The notes under the pieces were generated by a model that saw nothing but the letters and a program-made list of their open reading frames with translations, was not told the origin of the DNA and searched no databases. The position numbers and the translations under genes are program-made. Positions 20,999-34,030 of a DNA stretch of 64,000 nt are shown piece after piece (positions within the stretch are counted from its first letter, which is position 1; each line of letters starts with the position of its first letter). Source of the DNA: Marsupella aquatica (taxonomy: Eukaryota > Marchantiophyta); NCBI GenBank assembly GCA_973895155.1, contig OZ316897.1, positions 3,162,001 through 3,226,000 of the forward strand. Direction: 5' to 3'.

Positions 20999-21975
20999 GG
21001 CTTCCCCCTCGTTGCCGGTCTTTGTTACACTCCTCTGAATGGTATCCTATGAACTGACGGAGTTCTCCGTACTAAATTTCGGTCCGAAACCTCCTCCGGC
21101 CTCGATGGTTTTCTCTGGACCCTTTCAGCTAGACATGCGTGAATATGGCTTGCAATCGATGACTGATGATTATCATTCTCCGATCACAGGCTGGTTTTTG
21201 GCCGATAAAACCTTGCTTCGACTCATTGAATCGTTCAATTCGATGCAACTAATTTTGTCACCTCGGAAGAATCTGCTTTGCATGTGCTCTGGAGATATAA
21301 AGCAACCCACAGTCTGGTCCGATGTTGGGAGCTAGACGATTCACGAGTCAGCGCCACTCACAGAACTGTCTCTAAGGTGGCCTAGCATTACATAGTTGAG
21401 CTCGGCTGACTGAGAAAATCTGTTGTAGATTGACTTAGGAGGCCCTCTCAAGTAGGCAGAATGTCTTTAAATGGCTGAGTGTGCAGGCCGTTGCCTTGAA
21501 TCTCTGAATTCGGATGTGGTTGAGGAGAAGTGCATTTACACTTAACTATTGCCCATTGTCGATCATAACTGAGCTGCACAATGATTTCGTTTTTGAACAC
21601 ATGCCCTGCAGTCAGAGTCAAAGAGCATAGTGGTATAGTGTGCAACACATATGACAGAAGTGGACAAAATGATCCAGCATCGTCCGGAGTTGCTGCCCGG
21701 CCCCTATTTTGGATCGCAAGCATCCAAACAACGACGCCATCGTTTCCCCCAACGGAAAACCCTATGCAGGTAGCTAGTGGTGCAGCTCTGATCTTACGAA
21801 AGCATCTCCGGCGGCGCTCAGGATGGCAAGCGAATCTTTGTCAAGTATTTCTTTTACTCTTCCTCGTGATAGGTCAGCCGTCCCTAACATTGTACGAAAG
21901 GCGATCCCTGGCCTGGTCGTCTTCGAATCAGTGAGTCCACGACAGGGATTTCTTCTGTTTTGTTGTCTGTCTCGG
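20999..21975 (-). promoter_or_regulatory. Upstream region of AMT2 copy A, conserved with copy B
   Basis: From the start codon outward the sequence closely matches 34031-34875 upstream of copy B (for example CCCCCTCGTTGCCGGTCTTT beside each ATG, and a further block at about 21445-21925). The duplication therefore carried promoter and 5'-UTR sequence. Individual motifs were not resolved. Confidence 0.6.
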
Positions 21976-24744
21976 GATACTCTTGCTTTCACCGCTGATT
22001 TGAGGAGGAGTCACAAGCATCGTTTTTTTCAATACTAGTTCAAAATGGTGCTCTGTTGGACCACCACGTGTAGCCATAGAGCTTGAATGGACCTAGCACC
22101 TTTTCGAGACCTAGAATTTGTTGAGCATTGGTTGAAAAACGATACCATTCGAGTTGAACTAACGTTTGACAACGGCGCAATCTGGATCGAGATGGTCCAC
22201 TTAAGTGGATCTTTGTGTATTATATTCCAAGAAAAGTTTTAAAATATCTAGCGATTCCAACGAGGGTGGAGAAGTTTTGCAGATTCGCTTCACATTGACT
22301 GCACAGTAAGGTTTCCTTAAACTTTTTTCAGATAATTTACACCGTGTCCACTCCAACAACAGTTGCGTTGCGAAGATTAGCTCCGATATTTGTTGGATCT
22401 GTCAAATGAACAGAAAATAAATTCGAAGGGATGTGTCATCTGATTCATGATGTGCTTCACCAGACGCTCTAAGTATGATTTTAATGTTGATGATAACTCA
22501 TAGGTGGTTCAGATTGGTAGCCATGGGGATGTTTCTTAATTCCTAGTCTAGCTAGTGCCCGTGCCTGCATTATTGTTGTTGCTGCCATGCAGCATTTGCA
22601 TATATTTGCATATCTTGCAACCATGTGGTAGTTGTGGCCATATTGTCATTGATGCCATGTAATCTTGGGAGAGATGTTGTCATGGTAGACACGTGGTCAT
22701 TGTGGCCATGGTGTTGTTGGGGCAATGCATTGCCCTGGATGTTACATATATGTCCAAGTTTAGTGTGCAAACAAAAGTTGGAGAATAGAATTCCAGAAGT
22801 CAATCACCTGAAGGTTTTTAAATAGGTTCAAATCTCCCAAGTATACCTCATGTTTGAAAATAGACGCTGATATCCAAGCCTTAGCTAGAGACCACTATCT
22901 TGCATCTCAAAGAAGAATTAGTGCATATTTAGATGCTTAATACAATGTGAAGCCATTTGTTGTTCAATGCCCACAGGATGCAAACTTTAATTATGTCAAA
23001 TGGCTGGGACTACAAAGGGGGATATAAACAGTGAGCGTAAATAATGCGGGAAATAATGCAAATATCATCACAACTTGAAGAGAGTAAACCACAATCAAGC
23101 AATCTTTATTCATGTTCAATAAAGAATCTAGTTGAATATATAGAACATTTTTTTTTGTCAAACTTGCTTGTCTGACCCTCATGTGGATTTCCGGGGCAAG
23201 GCATACCCAGGAGTACTATGTACATTAGGCGTATCGGATGACAAGGCAGGCAATCGAAGCACCATAGGGAGGGCTGCGGGCTGCAAGGAGGATCATGAGG
23301 AAGGTGCATTTTCCCCATCAAATGGTGACCACCAATGGACTATAACGACCCATTCCCATCATCACTTTTTGGTTTTTGTGAGATTACAACATCCAGAAGA
23401 AAGTGCCATTGCATCTGATAGTGTTCAATGATAGTCCAATACAAGTGCGTTTCATGAATATTCTGGCAATCATTTTGGTGTGGGTGCAGCAATACCCCCC
23501 GCAATACCCATGAATATATGAATATGTCAAGGTGAAGCAAAACCATGAGGAAATCTCTCCAGACTCGCTTCAGTGAAACCATTGAAACAACTGTGAGCAA
23601 AGTAACCCCTCCCTCTAACACCCATTATTCTATTCTTAGGCTAGATTTCAAACTTAGTGTTTTATTACTTCGATTTTACCACCTTGATTAGAAATCTGAC
23701 ATTATCATGAAGCAATTGAGATTCATTTGTTCCCACACAGTTATATTATTCCGTAGAGTGGTTCAAAATACTCTCCCAAAAAGTGTACAGTAGTGCCCAA
23801 AGAAATCCTAAAGAAATCTCTAAAGGGGCAGGGCTAGGGTGACCTGACTGTACAAGTCTGCCTGCATATTGTCCATTCAAACTTACTGATGGAGTGTCCG
23901 CCTTGATGCTGCAAGCAGGTGCTATGAGCATGTATGTCATGCCCTACTATTCTCTTTCACTGTACTAAGAGTTTAATGTTATTGACGAGGTATGTTTCTT
24001 GCAAAATTCAGAATCTATCTGGAATTGTCTACTCTATATTAAGGATTCGAGCTGTGCAAGTCTTTAGCAGCAAATCCAAGCTTAGTTAAAGCCAGAGCTG
24101 AATAATCATGGCAACAATTTTGCATTTGTTAAAATAAAATTTTTAGAACAATCTATGAAACCCCCAAAAAGGGAATAGTCAGGCGCATCATTTCAACACT
24201 AGACCTACACTTTACACTTGAGTCTCAACTCAAGTAAACTAGCACACGACTAGTCAGAGCTAAATAATGTCTGACTGTATACGGACCATTACTGCATGTA
24301 ACGGTCAATCTCACAGGTGTAATGTCCCATCACAGGACCATAGGTATTTGTTAGACACGTCTTAGATTGTATAATTGTCTCTTAAACTGAATCCTAAGCA
24401 TTATGAGATGTAATCTAGCTAGTGATGTGGTAGATCGGCACAAATACCTATTTAGTCGACCATTGCCCTTCACGTCTAAAGCAAGCTAGGTTATCTGAAT
24501 CATCAAGCATAAAGCCAGGATGGACCAAAGGGTTTGTTCTTTCCATCTTGGTGGTAATGATCAAGCATAAAGCCAGGATGGTCCAAGGGGTTTGTTCTAT
24601 CCATCTTAGTGCACTGCATGAAGTCAGCAGCCAATTTATACCAAAATGAAAAAGTGACTAACCGCCACACTTCACTTAAATTTGACAACGATTCCCTTAG
24701 TGGGGCCAACCAACTAGAAACTGATAGGCTTCAATTGGCAAAGT
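21976..24744. other. Non-coding interval with degenerate repeats
   Basis: No supportable gene. The stretch about 22200-22800 has scattered similarity to 42290-42640 (CTTCACAGTAAGGTTTCC-type blocks, CTCCGATATTTGTT), suggesting an old duplication. A 60-bp direct repeat (GATCAAGCATAAAGCCAGGATGG) lies at about 24500-24605. Confidence 0.4.
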
Positions 24745-25026
24745 CTTGGAGGTTCACTTTTACAAAAATGACCTATCAAGTAAGACGAATGATAGTGTTA
24801 TTTTATTGGTTCTAAAAAAAGACTTAAGAATTTTCTAAGAAGAACAATAAGATCTTTTAAATCTAATTTTGATATTAGAAGAACATGATAGTGTTTTTAT
24901 CCAATTTTTAGAATATTTCAACATTATGGGGTTAGAATTTTATTTTTATTTTTACATTCTACTAAGGGGGTTGGGGGCCTAAAACGTTGCAGGATAGGGA
25001 GGCCTCCATATCGTGAGACCCCCTAG
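24745..25026. mobile_element. MITE family A, 8-bp target duplication
   Basis: Starts CTTGGAGGTTCACTT and ends GTGAGACCCCCTAG. GGCAAAGT is duplicated at 24737-24744 and 25027-25034. The interior is similar to the MITE at 2678-2974 (CTTAAGAATTTT and AATATTCCAA blocks). Confidence 0.85.
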
Positions 25027-25447
25027 GGCAAAGTTGTGCACCTGATGTGTGGCAGACCTGTGCATTTATTTAGACAATTTTGTTCACTCTTAACTATTAT
25101 ACTCAGACTCTCTAGTAACTCTTGCTTCAGTCTAGTAACTCACAAAGACCCTTGGCCCTCACTCCTAGTAAAATCAAGCTCCCCAAATTAATGAATTTCT
25201 TTCATTCTTATTTTCAAACAATAAGAATCTTATCAACCATTGTCTTGGAAACTCCCTAAACATCAATCAATTCATTAAAAGTGAATTATTATTTAATTTA
25301 TAAACATTTGGGTAATAGAAATATACATTTGGCTTTCAAAAAATGTACAATTAGATAAGAAATAAATATGGTGGCCATGAGATGTACCACCATGTATCAT
25401 TTGTAAATGAACTAGGATGAAACTCCTTCTAGTAAACATCATTTTTG

Positions 25448-26850
25448 TTGAGCATAGACGACAATCGCAACGGCAAGTCCATGAACCATCCAACGCACAA
25501 GAGTTGACACAGAGAGATACGTGGTTCACATCCACATGAGGCTACGTCAACGGGAACATACATGAGCTTTACTGCACCCTAGGCTGACCGGCCATACCAA
25601 GCATCCACAACGCAAACGCTCTCTATCTCTCAACCCCTGGGCCCTCACTCTTACTGTATTAAGTGAACCCCCCTGAGAACAAACACCCCCCGTGTACCCC
25701 TTCTTAATATTTTTGTTCACAAAAAAAATCCCATTGTTAATGTAAAAATATTAACTTTTCCTGTTAAATTTTATCCTTTTGTAAATTACAATAGAGTTTT
25801 TCAAGGAATTGAAAACACCCTTGAATTTTTAGAATTACAAATATCATATTGAAATAGATAAAACTTTATCTTTCATAGGGGACTTGTATGTTATGCTCGA
25901 TCTTCAAGGTACATATTTTATATATAGATAAACAAAATTAGTACGAGAGAAAATTATAGTTCTTCCTATATAGTTTACACACAGCCATGCACTCTTGTCT
26001 TAGTGTTCGCAAAAGTGCCTCTGAACTTCTAGTTTCATAAGTATTATATATGTATAATCCAGGAATAATACTCCAAAGTCTGAACCAACTATAACAAACA
26101 TTGTTAAGCGCCTGAGACCCCTCCCTCAACACACAAACACATCTGGCCTCATACCTAGTTGTTTGATTCAAGGGAATTCAAAATTAATCTTGTCCTTCCA
26201 TGTGAGATTGATCCATGGATCCCCATCAATCCTAGTTTCCCAACCAAGTTGGGCCCAAAGATTCTGGCCCAACATTTACTCAACTCCCCAGTTAACTCCT
26301 AAACATGCGGGTAAACATGTCTATCCAAACCCATTTGTTCCACCATAAGGGGACCAACGAAACCAAACTTGCCTTAAGACGATAAATAATTAAATGTTTG
26401 ATTACTATATGGACACGTGTGCAAATGAAGTGATGACATGTGTGCCAACCATGTAGTGACGCTTGTACTTGGCATTTTGGGTACCCTTGCATAAGATTTA
26501 TGTGACATGTATTTGATAAGAGTCTTATTACTAATATTGCACGGCGAATGTATATAGAAGGATGTTGCCTACTTTAAAGACTATTATAAAAAATAGTTTG
26601 CATTACATTAAAAATACCCTTGCGTTGTTCGCACGTCCTCCCTGTATTAGTAACACTAAGGGCCTAGGGCTCTCAACTAGCTCCATAACAATGAGCCTGA
26701 GTTCCCACTCTCCAAGCAAACACCGCTTGGTTATAGAATGTGAACATGACTAACCCCTGAGTGGACTAACCTAACCAAGTCTGCAACAAAGGTTAGCCTT
26801 AACTACGGTATAGTCGTAACTCTAGATTGACCTAAGAGTAAATACTAACA
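25448..26850. mobile_element. Solo copia-type LTR split by a nested element
   Basis: From TGTTGAGCATAGACGACAATCG (about 25448) to AGTAAATACTAACA (about 26850) the sequence resembles the LTRs of copia element 2 at 49433 and 55525. The element at 25635-26669 interrupts it. No internal retrotransposon sequence is present, so it is a recombined solo LTR. Confidence 0.75.
25635..26669. mobile_element. MITE family B, 1.0 kb, nested in the solo LTR
   Basis: The ends CCCTGGGCCCTCACTC and GGGCCTAGGG are inverted. CTCTCAAC is duplicated at 25627-25634 and 26670-26677. The 202-bp element at 58231-58432 shares both ends. The interior is AT-rich with no coding region. The 8-bp duplication points to hAT. 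Confidence 0.85.
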
Positions 26851-28250
26851 ATTTTTGCCTCCACAAGTTTGTAACTGACCATTTAATTAGGGTATAGAGT
26901 ATTGTACTATATTGTATCTTTTGGGGTTAAAAAATGTACATTGAGAGACCAAAAAGTGAACATTTAGAGGACTAAAATTGAACAAAATAAAATACACTTC
27001 TAATGAATAAGGTGATAAAACGGGGCCTTAAACATCTATCCAACCACTTGCCCTCAAACCTTAAACCCACCTTGCCACCTGCATACCCGCCTGCATATAT
27101 ATGGCTATATAAAAATATACATGATTGATTTAACATGAGGGACATGTACCATTGTATGACCATAAGTACCTTGATGCATGTGTGGCACGCCCAATATGCA
27201 CTCCCTTACCCAACGTGCTTATAATCTATAATTAAATAAAAATGAATTTAAGAAACCCTTGTGTCATTTGGACATTCACCCATATTATTTAAAATCTGGG
27301 GGCCAGGGTACAAATTTGGAGATTTTTTGAGATCAATATTGCATTTTGATTACTTATCAAAACAATGATCAAATATTATATACCAACTGCCAGAAAATTT
27401 AATTGCAGGTCATATTTAAATCAAACTGGTAAAATATGCTACCTAAGTCTTCTGAGATGTTCTATGCCAGGCCATCAAAGCTTTGGAAATTCACCCGGGC
27501 TTCACAGCAAACCCCATAGGAGACCCCTGGGGTCCTCACTTCTTTTCTTCCGACCCATCACGCGCAAATAAGTATAGGGTTTTTATATTGGGTTTAGTGA
27601 AATATTTTTTAATTTTTGTTTAAGAATATCAGGGTTATTTTAATCCAATTTTGAGAACTATAAGAATCATAGGGTTTTTATTATAAAATATAGGAATATT
27701 CTTGGAATATTTCATAAAGTCAGGGGAAAAAATTACTAAAAAAAACTTTATTGATTTAACTTTTAGGGTGTTTATTCCCCCAAAACTTTGAACATGATAT
27801 AGGACACCCCTTGGATTGAGACTCCCAAGACGAGACCCCAGTTTTTAGGTAAATGGTCAGGTTTGCACAATAAGTAAATAATTATTAAAAAATTGAGGCA
27901 TGGGACAAAAGTTAGGCCCTGATCAAGAAATATTCTTTGCCAAATTTTGGAATATTGTAAACATTTTGATTAAAACACTCTTTACATTGTTATGGAAATC
28001 AATGAAATATTGAGACATTGTGTATGACACCGTGCCAAAAATAAATAAATGAACTTTTAGCCCAGGGCATGCTCCAATCTGATTGTCCTGAGTACATTAA
28101 GTACAGTACTGTAGATGTAAGCAGCCAGTCTGACGGACTGAAAGCCAGGTCAATTCAATTGTCCATCAGGAGAAACTGATTTCACACTCAAAAACTGTTT
28201 TATCATTGTTTTCTCACTCAAAAACTCTTTTATCATTGTTTTCTGGACCC
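26851..28250. other. Non-coding interval
   Basis: No gene. It contains the MITE-like element at 27527-27841. The remainder is AT-rich. Confidence 0.4.
27527..27841. mobile_element. MITE-like element, family C
   Basis: The left CTGGGGTCCTCACTTC and right GAGACCCCAG are inverted. The interior (CCGACCCATCACGCGC, AAGTATAGGG) matches 43175-43475 closely. No clear target duplication was found here. Confidence 0.6.
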
Positions 28251-28475
28251 TTGAATGGTCCTCGCCTCTTGGCTATCCATCCAAAATGCTAAATAGTCAG
28301 AGATGAAAAAAGATCCGATTCGCCGTGTCCTCTTAACAGCGACGAAATCGTTAATTTGAGTCGGCTTCACAGTAAAGGAATTTAAAGTGTCGGTCGTACC
28401 AAAGTTCTTTCAAAAAATAGTTTGGTTACTTGGAGTCACGGCACTGCTCTGCTGATTAGACATATACTAAAAATA
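28250..28475. repeat. Dispersed repeat shared with 63755-63980
   Basis: Blocks such as CTTGGCTATCYAYCCAAAAT, GCTTCACAGTAAA, TTTAAAGYGTCGGT and GTACCAAAGTT occur in the same order in both places, about 35 kb apart in direct orientation. This is probably an old segmental duplication or unidentified element. Confidence 0.6.
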
Positions 28476-28771
28476 GTCTTGATTTGGCACTCCTTGATAG
28501 ACATGTTGAGAGCTTCCAGAGTTTTGGGAACCTTCACTCTTTCCTGCGAACTGGGAGATACCCCTACAACCCCCAGCTCAGATTTTCTTGTCGATTGCCT
28601 AAACCTCAGGTTAGTTCGTTGCATAACATCGATAACTACACTCCCGCATTTAAGATATGGAATCTGTCGAAAGACTGATCGAATGGATGACATAACGAAA
28701 GTGACAGCCAACCAATTGGCACATACATATTGAGTTCGGTATTGGTTCGGCCAGAAAGTGGCCCCAACCAT
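28436..28771 (-). CDS. Possible exon of an unrecognised gene
   Basis: An open stretch of about 110 codons containing VVIDVMQRTNLRFRQSTRK and VSPSSQERVKVPKTLEAL. The composition is protein-like but I recognise no domain, and no splice partners were found. Confidence 0.2.
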   Translation of the reverse strand: MVGATFWPNQYRTQYVCANWLAVTFVMSSIRSVFRQIPYLKCGSVVIDVMQRTNLRFRQSTRKSELGVVGVSPSSQERVKVPKTLEALNMSIKECQIKTIFSICLISRAVP

Positions 28772-29315
28772 TATTGTGCCAAGGCATGGTGCAACTTATT
28801 GTGATCACATAGCTTTGTCCAGTGATTAATAAGGTATTGTGTTTAATATGTGCATGGAATGTATTGCTTCCTTGTTTTAGAGTGATTCACATATCTATCT
28901 ATACACTAGAGATATCCTGAAAGTAAACTAGAGTTTAAACTATGGTTTACGTAAACTCTAGGTGAAAATCAACTATCTGTAAATTCAGCTTGAGTTTTGA
29001 AAGCTAGTCGAGTTAGGCCAAGTTGGACAGATGTCAGCACCATGTGATCTGGGTAAAGCATGGTTTAGCAGGTGAGTTCAGGCCAAGTTAAGCAGACAGG
29101 AGGCGTTCTCCACTGCCCACTGTCTAAACATCTTGTAAAAGACTAGCAACGAGCTCCACAACCTAACACACCACATTGAAGCTCCTTTTTCGCGAGAAAA
29201 CCATCACCAGATTGTGGACAATTAATGACAGGAAGGGGTGCACAAGTTGAATCTCGCGCATTGACGTAGGGGCGAGGGGCGAAACGTCGAGGTGCAATCT
29301 CAGCATTTTGCAAAT

Positions 29316-29480
29316 GGAAGAAGTGCCAATGGAGGCTGAGCAGTTCGGCCAGGTGTTTTCAAGTTCAGACGACAGTAGTGACAGCGGGAGTGATAGTAGT
29401 GACGTACAGCGATGACGATGATTCCTTGCAGGAGCTCGACAACATGATGCTGCTCTTGGTTGTGATGGCAATTCACACTT
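29316..29480 (+). pseudogene. Relic with acidic Ser/Asp N-terminus, possibly transposase-derived
   Basis: The ATG at about 29316 opens MEEVPMEAEQFGQVFSSSDD followed by Ser/Asp repeats. A frame change near 29402 leads to YSDDDDSLQELDNMMLLL. Acidic starts followed by a Leu-rich helix occur in PIF/Harbinger proteins, but no catalytic part follows, so this is only a suggestion. Confidence 0.2.
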
Positions 29481-29500
29481 ATGTAAAATGCATAGTCATT

Positions 29501-30070
29501 TCAGAGTATCGAGTTGTCTCGAGAGAATGGCTCTTCCCCGGGCTCTTCTTCCTCTACATCATTCTCTACTACTGGCAGGGGGGTAGCGAATTCAACATTG
29601 ACAGCCGACGCAACCGAGCCTGGAACCTGGACTGGAAGATTGAGCTCCTCTGAGGCAGATGTCCGACTCTGCGCCCTGTCGTCCGCTGGCTGTTTCTTCT
29701 TATCACGAGCTTGGTCTCGCAATCTCTTGGCCTCTCCCCTCCCACCTCCCTCTAATGAAGTTTCCATGCTTCCCACCATCTGCGATCCCAAATGCAGTTC
29801 CCGCCCGGCCTCCATGGAATTGCTGCACTGCAGATTGAATCACCACTCAATGAAGCTCAATGGCAGTGCTCCTTGCAAATGTAGTTCCTGCCCGCCGCAA
29901 TGAATTGATGCGGTCTTTAGGAGTGGAGCAGTAGTTCCTAAATTACTTGTGCTGGCCCCACCAGTTTTAGCAGGTCGACCTTCAGTCCCTTGGGCTGGTG
30001 TCCCTTGTGGGCCCCCCATTTGTATGTTGGCTATTGTATGAATGGAATTAATTTGGTTTTTTTGAGGCAA
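29501..30070 (-). pseudogene. Open frame with one in-frame TGA, unknown
   Basis: The minus strand is open from about 30070 to 29501 except for a TGA at 29840-29842. The product is rich in Gly, Glu, Arg and Gln (GGRGEAKRLRDQARDKKKQ; an acidic VEEEEPGEEP tail) and looks disordered. It could be a gag-like remnant. No family is recognised. Confidence 0.25.
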
Positions 30071-30509
30071 AAGAAAAGAACAACATCATTCCTGACTCAA
30101 TTTCCACACAACCCCAATGACAACCCTCTTGAGCTAACAATTCACTTCCACAACCACAACATGGTCACAATGACAACCAGTCCTGCCAAACCTACAACTC
30201 AGTTGGCCCAATGATGACTGTGCTCACGAGTGTCATTGGGCTCAATTTAACTTCACCTTGCCACTACTTCCTTTCGTCATAGACACCCTTGCATCCATGA
30301 CCAATATGATCCTCAGCAAGTTCCCCACCTACAACTAGTTCGCACATCTCACAATTTTCTGTGCAACACATGCACTTCTCTTTAAGTGCAACAAAGGACA
30401 ATTCGTTGTCCCACCTAAAATTTACGACAAGTGCACCAATTCATGCATGAGGAAATTGAGCTCGTGATAGGTATAGTTCAATATCTCATAACCTTGGCAA
30501 CCTAGGTTG

Positions 30510-30710
30510 TAGCGTGGACACGTACACAGACCTTGCACCACCCTCAGAGACTCAGAGAGAAATTAAATATCACGATGAATGTCTTCCCCGTGAGAACGGG
30601 CTAGGTTCGAGGTGTGGACACATAGACCTGGCCTCAGACGTACTTAGAAAGAAATTGAAGACCAGGATGATTGTCTTCCCCGTGAGAAGGAACTCATTCA
30701 TTTGTGTTTT
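30510..30710. repeat. Tandem duplication, unit about 100 bp
   Basis: GGACACGTACACAGACCT...GTCTTCCCCGTGAGAA recurs as GGACACATAGACCTGGCC...GTCTTCCCCGTGAGAA about 100 bp downstream. No function is evident. Confidence 0.55.
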
Positions 30711-32285
30711 CATTATTCTGTGAACTGGACAGGAGTGACCAGATCGCACTTGCGTTAACTGCAGCTTTCCATCTGTTTCATTTGTCACTAAAATGGATTC
30801 ACTCGCACTTGAATCCAGTGTGATTGATCAGGTCAACTTTCTGCTTAGGTTGAGGCCATTTTTTTAAACCTCCTCATTCGCTCCTATTGAATTCTGGGTT
30901 CTGGTAGACCTCTTATATGGGTACTAAGTCGGCGTTTGATTTACTCCGTGACTTCTAAGTTGTGGCTATCAATCTGGATTCAATTGCACTTCTGCTCAGC
31001 TCCAGCCGGATGGCTGAAGATGAACTTCGTTCTTATCGATCCGAACTCCGAGTCGGTACCGGGCCGGTCACTTTTGTACTCCACTTTAGCTGTGGAGTCT
31101 TGTTGACCTCAATCCAATCGCAAAATCAACAGTTCGATGTTTAGCATGCATCTTTTCGTTCTAGCTCCTGTCCATCTGGATTCAAGCAGACTCGAGTTTT
31201 GAACTCTGACTATACATTGATGTGGGTTTAGGTTCCCTACTTCCGTGCATCAAAATTGTTGTATAATTAAAAGTTAGAATGTTAATTAGTAAGAGCAGAT
31301 TCTCTCGCAAGCAATGGGCATGGACCATCAATCAGATGACTGTAGGGGGTATTTTACCGGGATATTACAAGAAAGCGGATTGAGTGGCCAGTTTTATTAG
31401 ACATTGACATGCAACCAAACCCAAAGTTAAGAGCATAAATGTATCGATCAACATTGCTTACAAGTGGCAAGAGCTAGCCATGCATAAATTACAAGGTATT
31501 CCAAAATACAAGCTCAAATTGGGATGTTTAACTTCGCAAGGTGCCTCGACTCGTTTTAAAGTGAGCTTGACCCAAGCTAATAGATTAGATTGAGCGATGC
31601 CAAGAAAAAGTCCAAATTGTTCCGTCAAGTTCACCTGGCATGACCAGCAGCAAACAGTTGACCATCTCTTCCTTTAACTAACCGGTGTCACTCAACTCGT
31701 TGATTGGGATCGGAGGTCTTGTGTGAGCTTATAATGCTTGAGGTTGACCCGGTGCTTGGCCTCAGTTTTTAGTTTAGGACTCCCAGATATTAACAACCGA
31801 TACCACTAATGAACAATACACTTAGGATGCACGATATAACGTTCATCGTGTCAGTATCAAGTCCTTACGCAAAACTCCTGCCTCAACCGGTGGCCAAGAA
31901 GGAGACAATTCCACACACAAGGTCCTCCCTTCCTTCGATGAAACGATTGTGAAGGCAAACCAGGCAAAGGTCGTTGATTTGCGGATACCTGTAATTCAGA
32001 ACTGGCATGGAAGAGCGCCGGGAGATGTGCATAGTAGATTTGCGAGCACACACCATCAAGCTGTCTCCACCTCCGGGCCAAGTGGAGAATGAATTGCTCA
32101 ACTCTTTCGTGTATCATGTGTCCCACACGTACGTACGGACAGTGATTGACTTATCGAAGCTCACTTCTCAAGGAGGACCAATTGTCTGGATAGGCTGGCA
32201 TAGGACTTTGATACTAACTAGTCGTCTTCAGACACTAGTCGGCGACCAATCCAAGTACTATATGCTAGCTTATATGTGGATAACT
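30711..32285. other. Non-coding interval 3' of AMT2 copy B
   Basis: No supportable gene. Small open stretches near 31860-32125 overlap on both strands and show no domain. Confidence 0.35.
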
Positions 32286-32351
32286 AGAAGAGTCCCATTA
32301 CAGATCATCATCGTCAGGACCTCTTTGAAAACAATTTCAAGCTCAACCCTC

Positions 32352-34030
32352 CTACATAGATACTTCTTTCTCCTCCATGACACGACTCTGATGCGAGGGA
32401 TCGTTAGTCGACGCTAAATAATTACCTTCACCAAACAAGGCGTAAGCCTCCTCTCCATGCACTGCATCGTCTCCGATTTCCAGGTTCTCTGGTGATAGGC
32501 GCAACGGCATGAAGAATCTGATGGCGATACATATCATGCTTGTGACGACAAGGTTCCATCCAATAATGAATACCGCTCCAAGAACTTGCAATCCGACCTG
32601 GTAACCACCGCGGGTGAATCTCTTGTTCCAAGCGTAGAACAGACCATGCGTCTTGTTGACAGGTAGGAAAAGTGTCGAAGTTATAGGCTCAGCAAAGACG
32701 CCTGCTAATACTCCACCAAGTACGCCAGCCACTGCATGAGTGTGAAACACGCGCATGGTGTCGTCAGTATCCCGCAGCCATTTGAAATACTTCATGTGGT
32801 GAACGACTTTCATAGTGTACCATGGAATTGATCCAGACAATATTCCCAAAACGATTGCTGCCCACCCTTCAATAACACCTGCCGAAGGGGTGATGCAAAC
32901 CAGACCAGTAACCATTCCCTGGACAGCACCGATCACCGACACCTTCCGAGTATCTATAATATCAAGAGTCATCCAAACCAATAAGCTCGTTGCGGTACAA
33001 ACGTGGGTGTTGATCACTGCCAGTGAAGCATCTATGTTGACGGCCAAGGGATCGCCTCCGTTGAACCCAGTCCATCCCAGCCACAGCAATCCTGCCCCGG
33101 CCAACATCATCAACAGATTGTTTGGTAGGAAGTTCTCGCGATCTCTGTCCGATCTCGGGCCCACCTGCATACAATGACCTCACAGTCGCTGCTTTCAATT
33201 TACATATCCCGTGGTAGAAAGCTTTGCAACGTTCATTAGAGTAGTGAGTTTAATTATATGTACCATCAGAAGTAGTGACAGTGCAGCTGCATGAACGACA
33301 TAAATCCTAAAAGAATTAGAAACCATTGGAGAGTACGTACCCAGTAGGCAGCAGTGAATCCGGCAATCCCTGAGGACAGATGAATAACGTACCCGCCAGA
33401 GTAATCAATTACACCCATCTGGTACAAAAATCCTCCACCGAAAAGAGAAAAACAACCAACTGAGTAGGAAAAGGTTATCCAAAGGGGTACAAATAGGAGC
33501 CATGCCCGAAAATTCATTCTTCCCAAGAGCGATCCAGCAACCAAAATGATCGTGATTGCAGCGAACATGAACTGAAAATACACCAATGTTGCCATTGGGT
33601 ACAGTAAGTTAGTTCCTCCATAAGAGGTGTTGCAAGGTTCTGGGGCGCCGACACATCCCAAATTAAATGGTATGCTCGACTCTGAAATGTTTGCTTGGAG
33701 CAACAAGAAATTGTGCGTTAACGTCACCCCAGCCTTACCCCAGAAGGGCAGAAGTTTGTCGCCAAAAGACATACGGTATGCCCAGACAACCCAGCAGATA
33801 AGAGTCGCTGCAAAAGCGTAGAAAGCCATGAAAGCAGAGTTCACTGCCCACTTCTTCTTCACGAAGCTTCCATACAAGATGACCAGCCCAGGCACACTTT
33901 GGATGCCCACCAATGTAGCAGAAATCATTTGCCACGCATTGTCGCCTTTGTTCAGCCAGCTTGGTGTGGCTGTTGAATACGCTGGAGCATTAGCTTGAGA
34001 ATTTGCGTATGCAGAATAATCAGAACTCAT
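32352..34030 (-). CDS. AMT2: Ammonium transporter, AMT2 type, copy B
   Basis: Exons 34030-33341 and 33164-32352 join in phase 0 to give about 500 residues, with the same exon lengths (690 and 813 nt) as copy A. The donor is GTACGT and the acceptor ATGCAG. It has the same landmarks: [34 protein letters not shown] and [18 protein letters not shown]. It differs from copy A mainly in the extracellular loop after the [10 protein letters not shown] segment, in the loop around [14 protein letters not shown], and by single substitutions. The intron is shorter (176 bp against 388 bp). It appears intact and is on the same strand as copy A. The two are recent paralogues. Confidence 0.93.

Noticed and set aside
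29163-29471. Minus-strand open frame of 102 codons
   Set aside because: Low-complexity Ser/Leu composition opposite a Ser/Asp-rich plus-strand relic.
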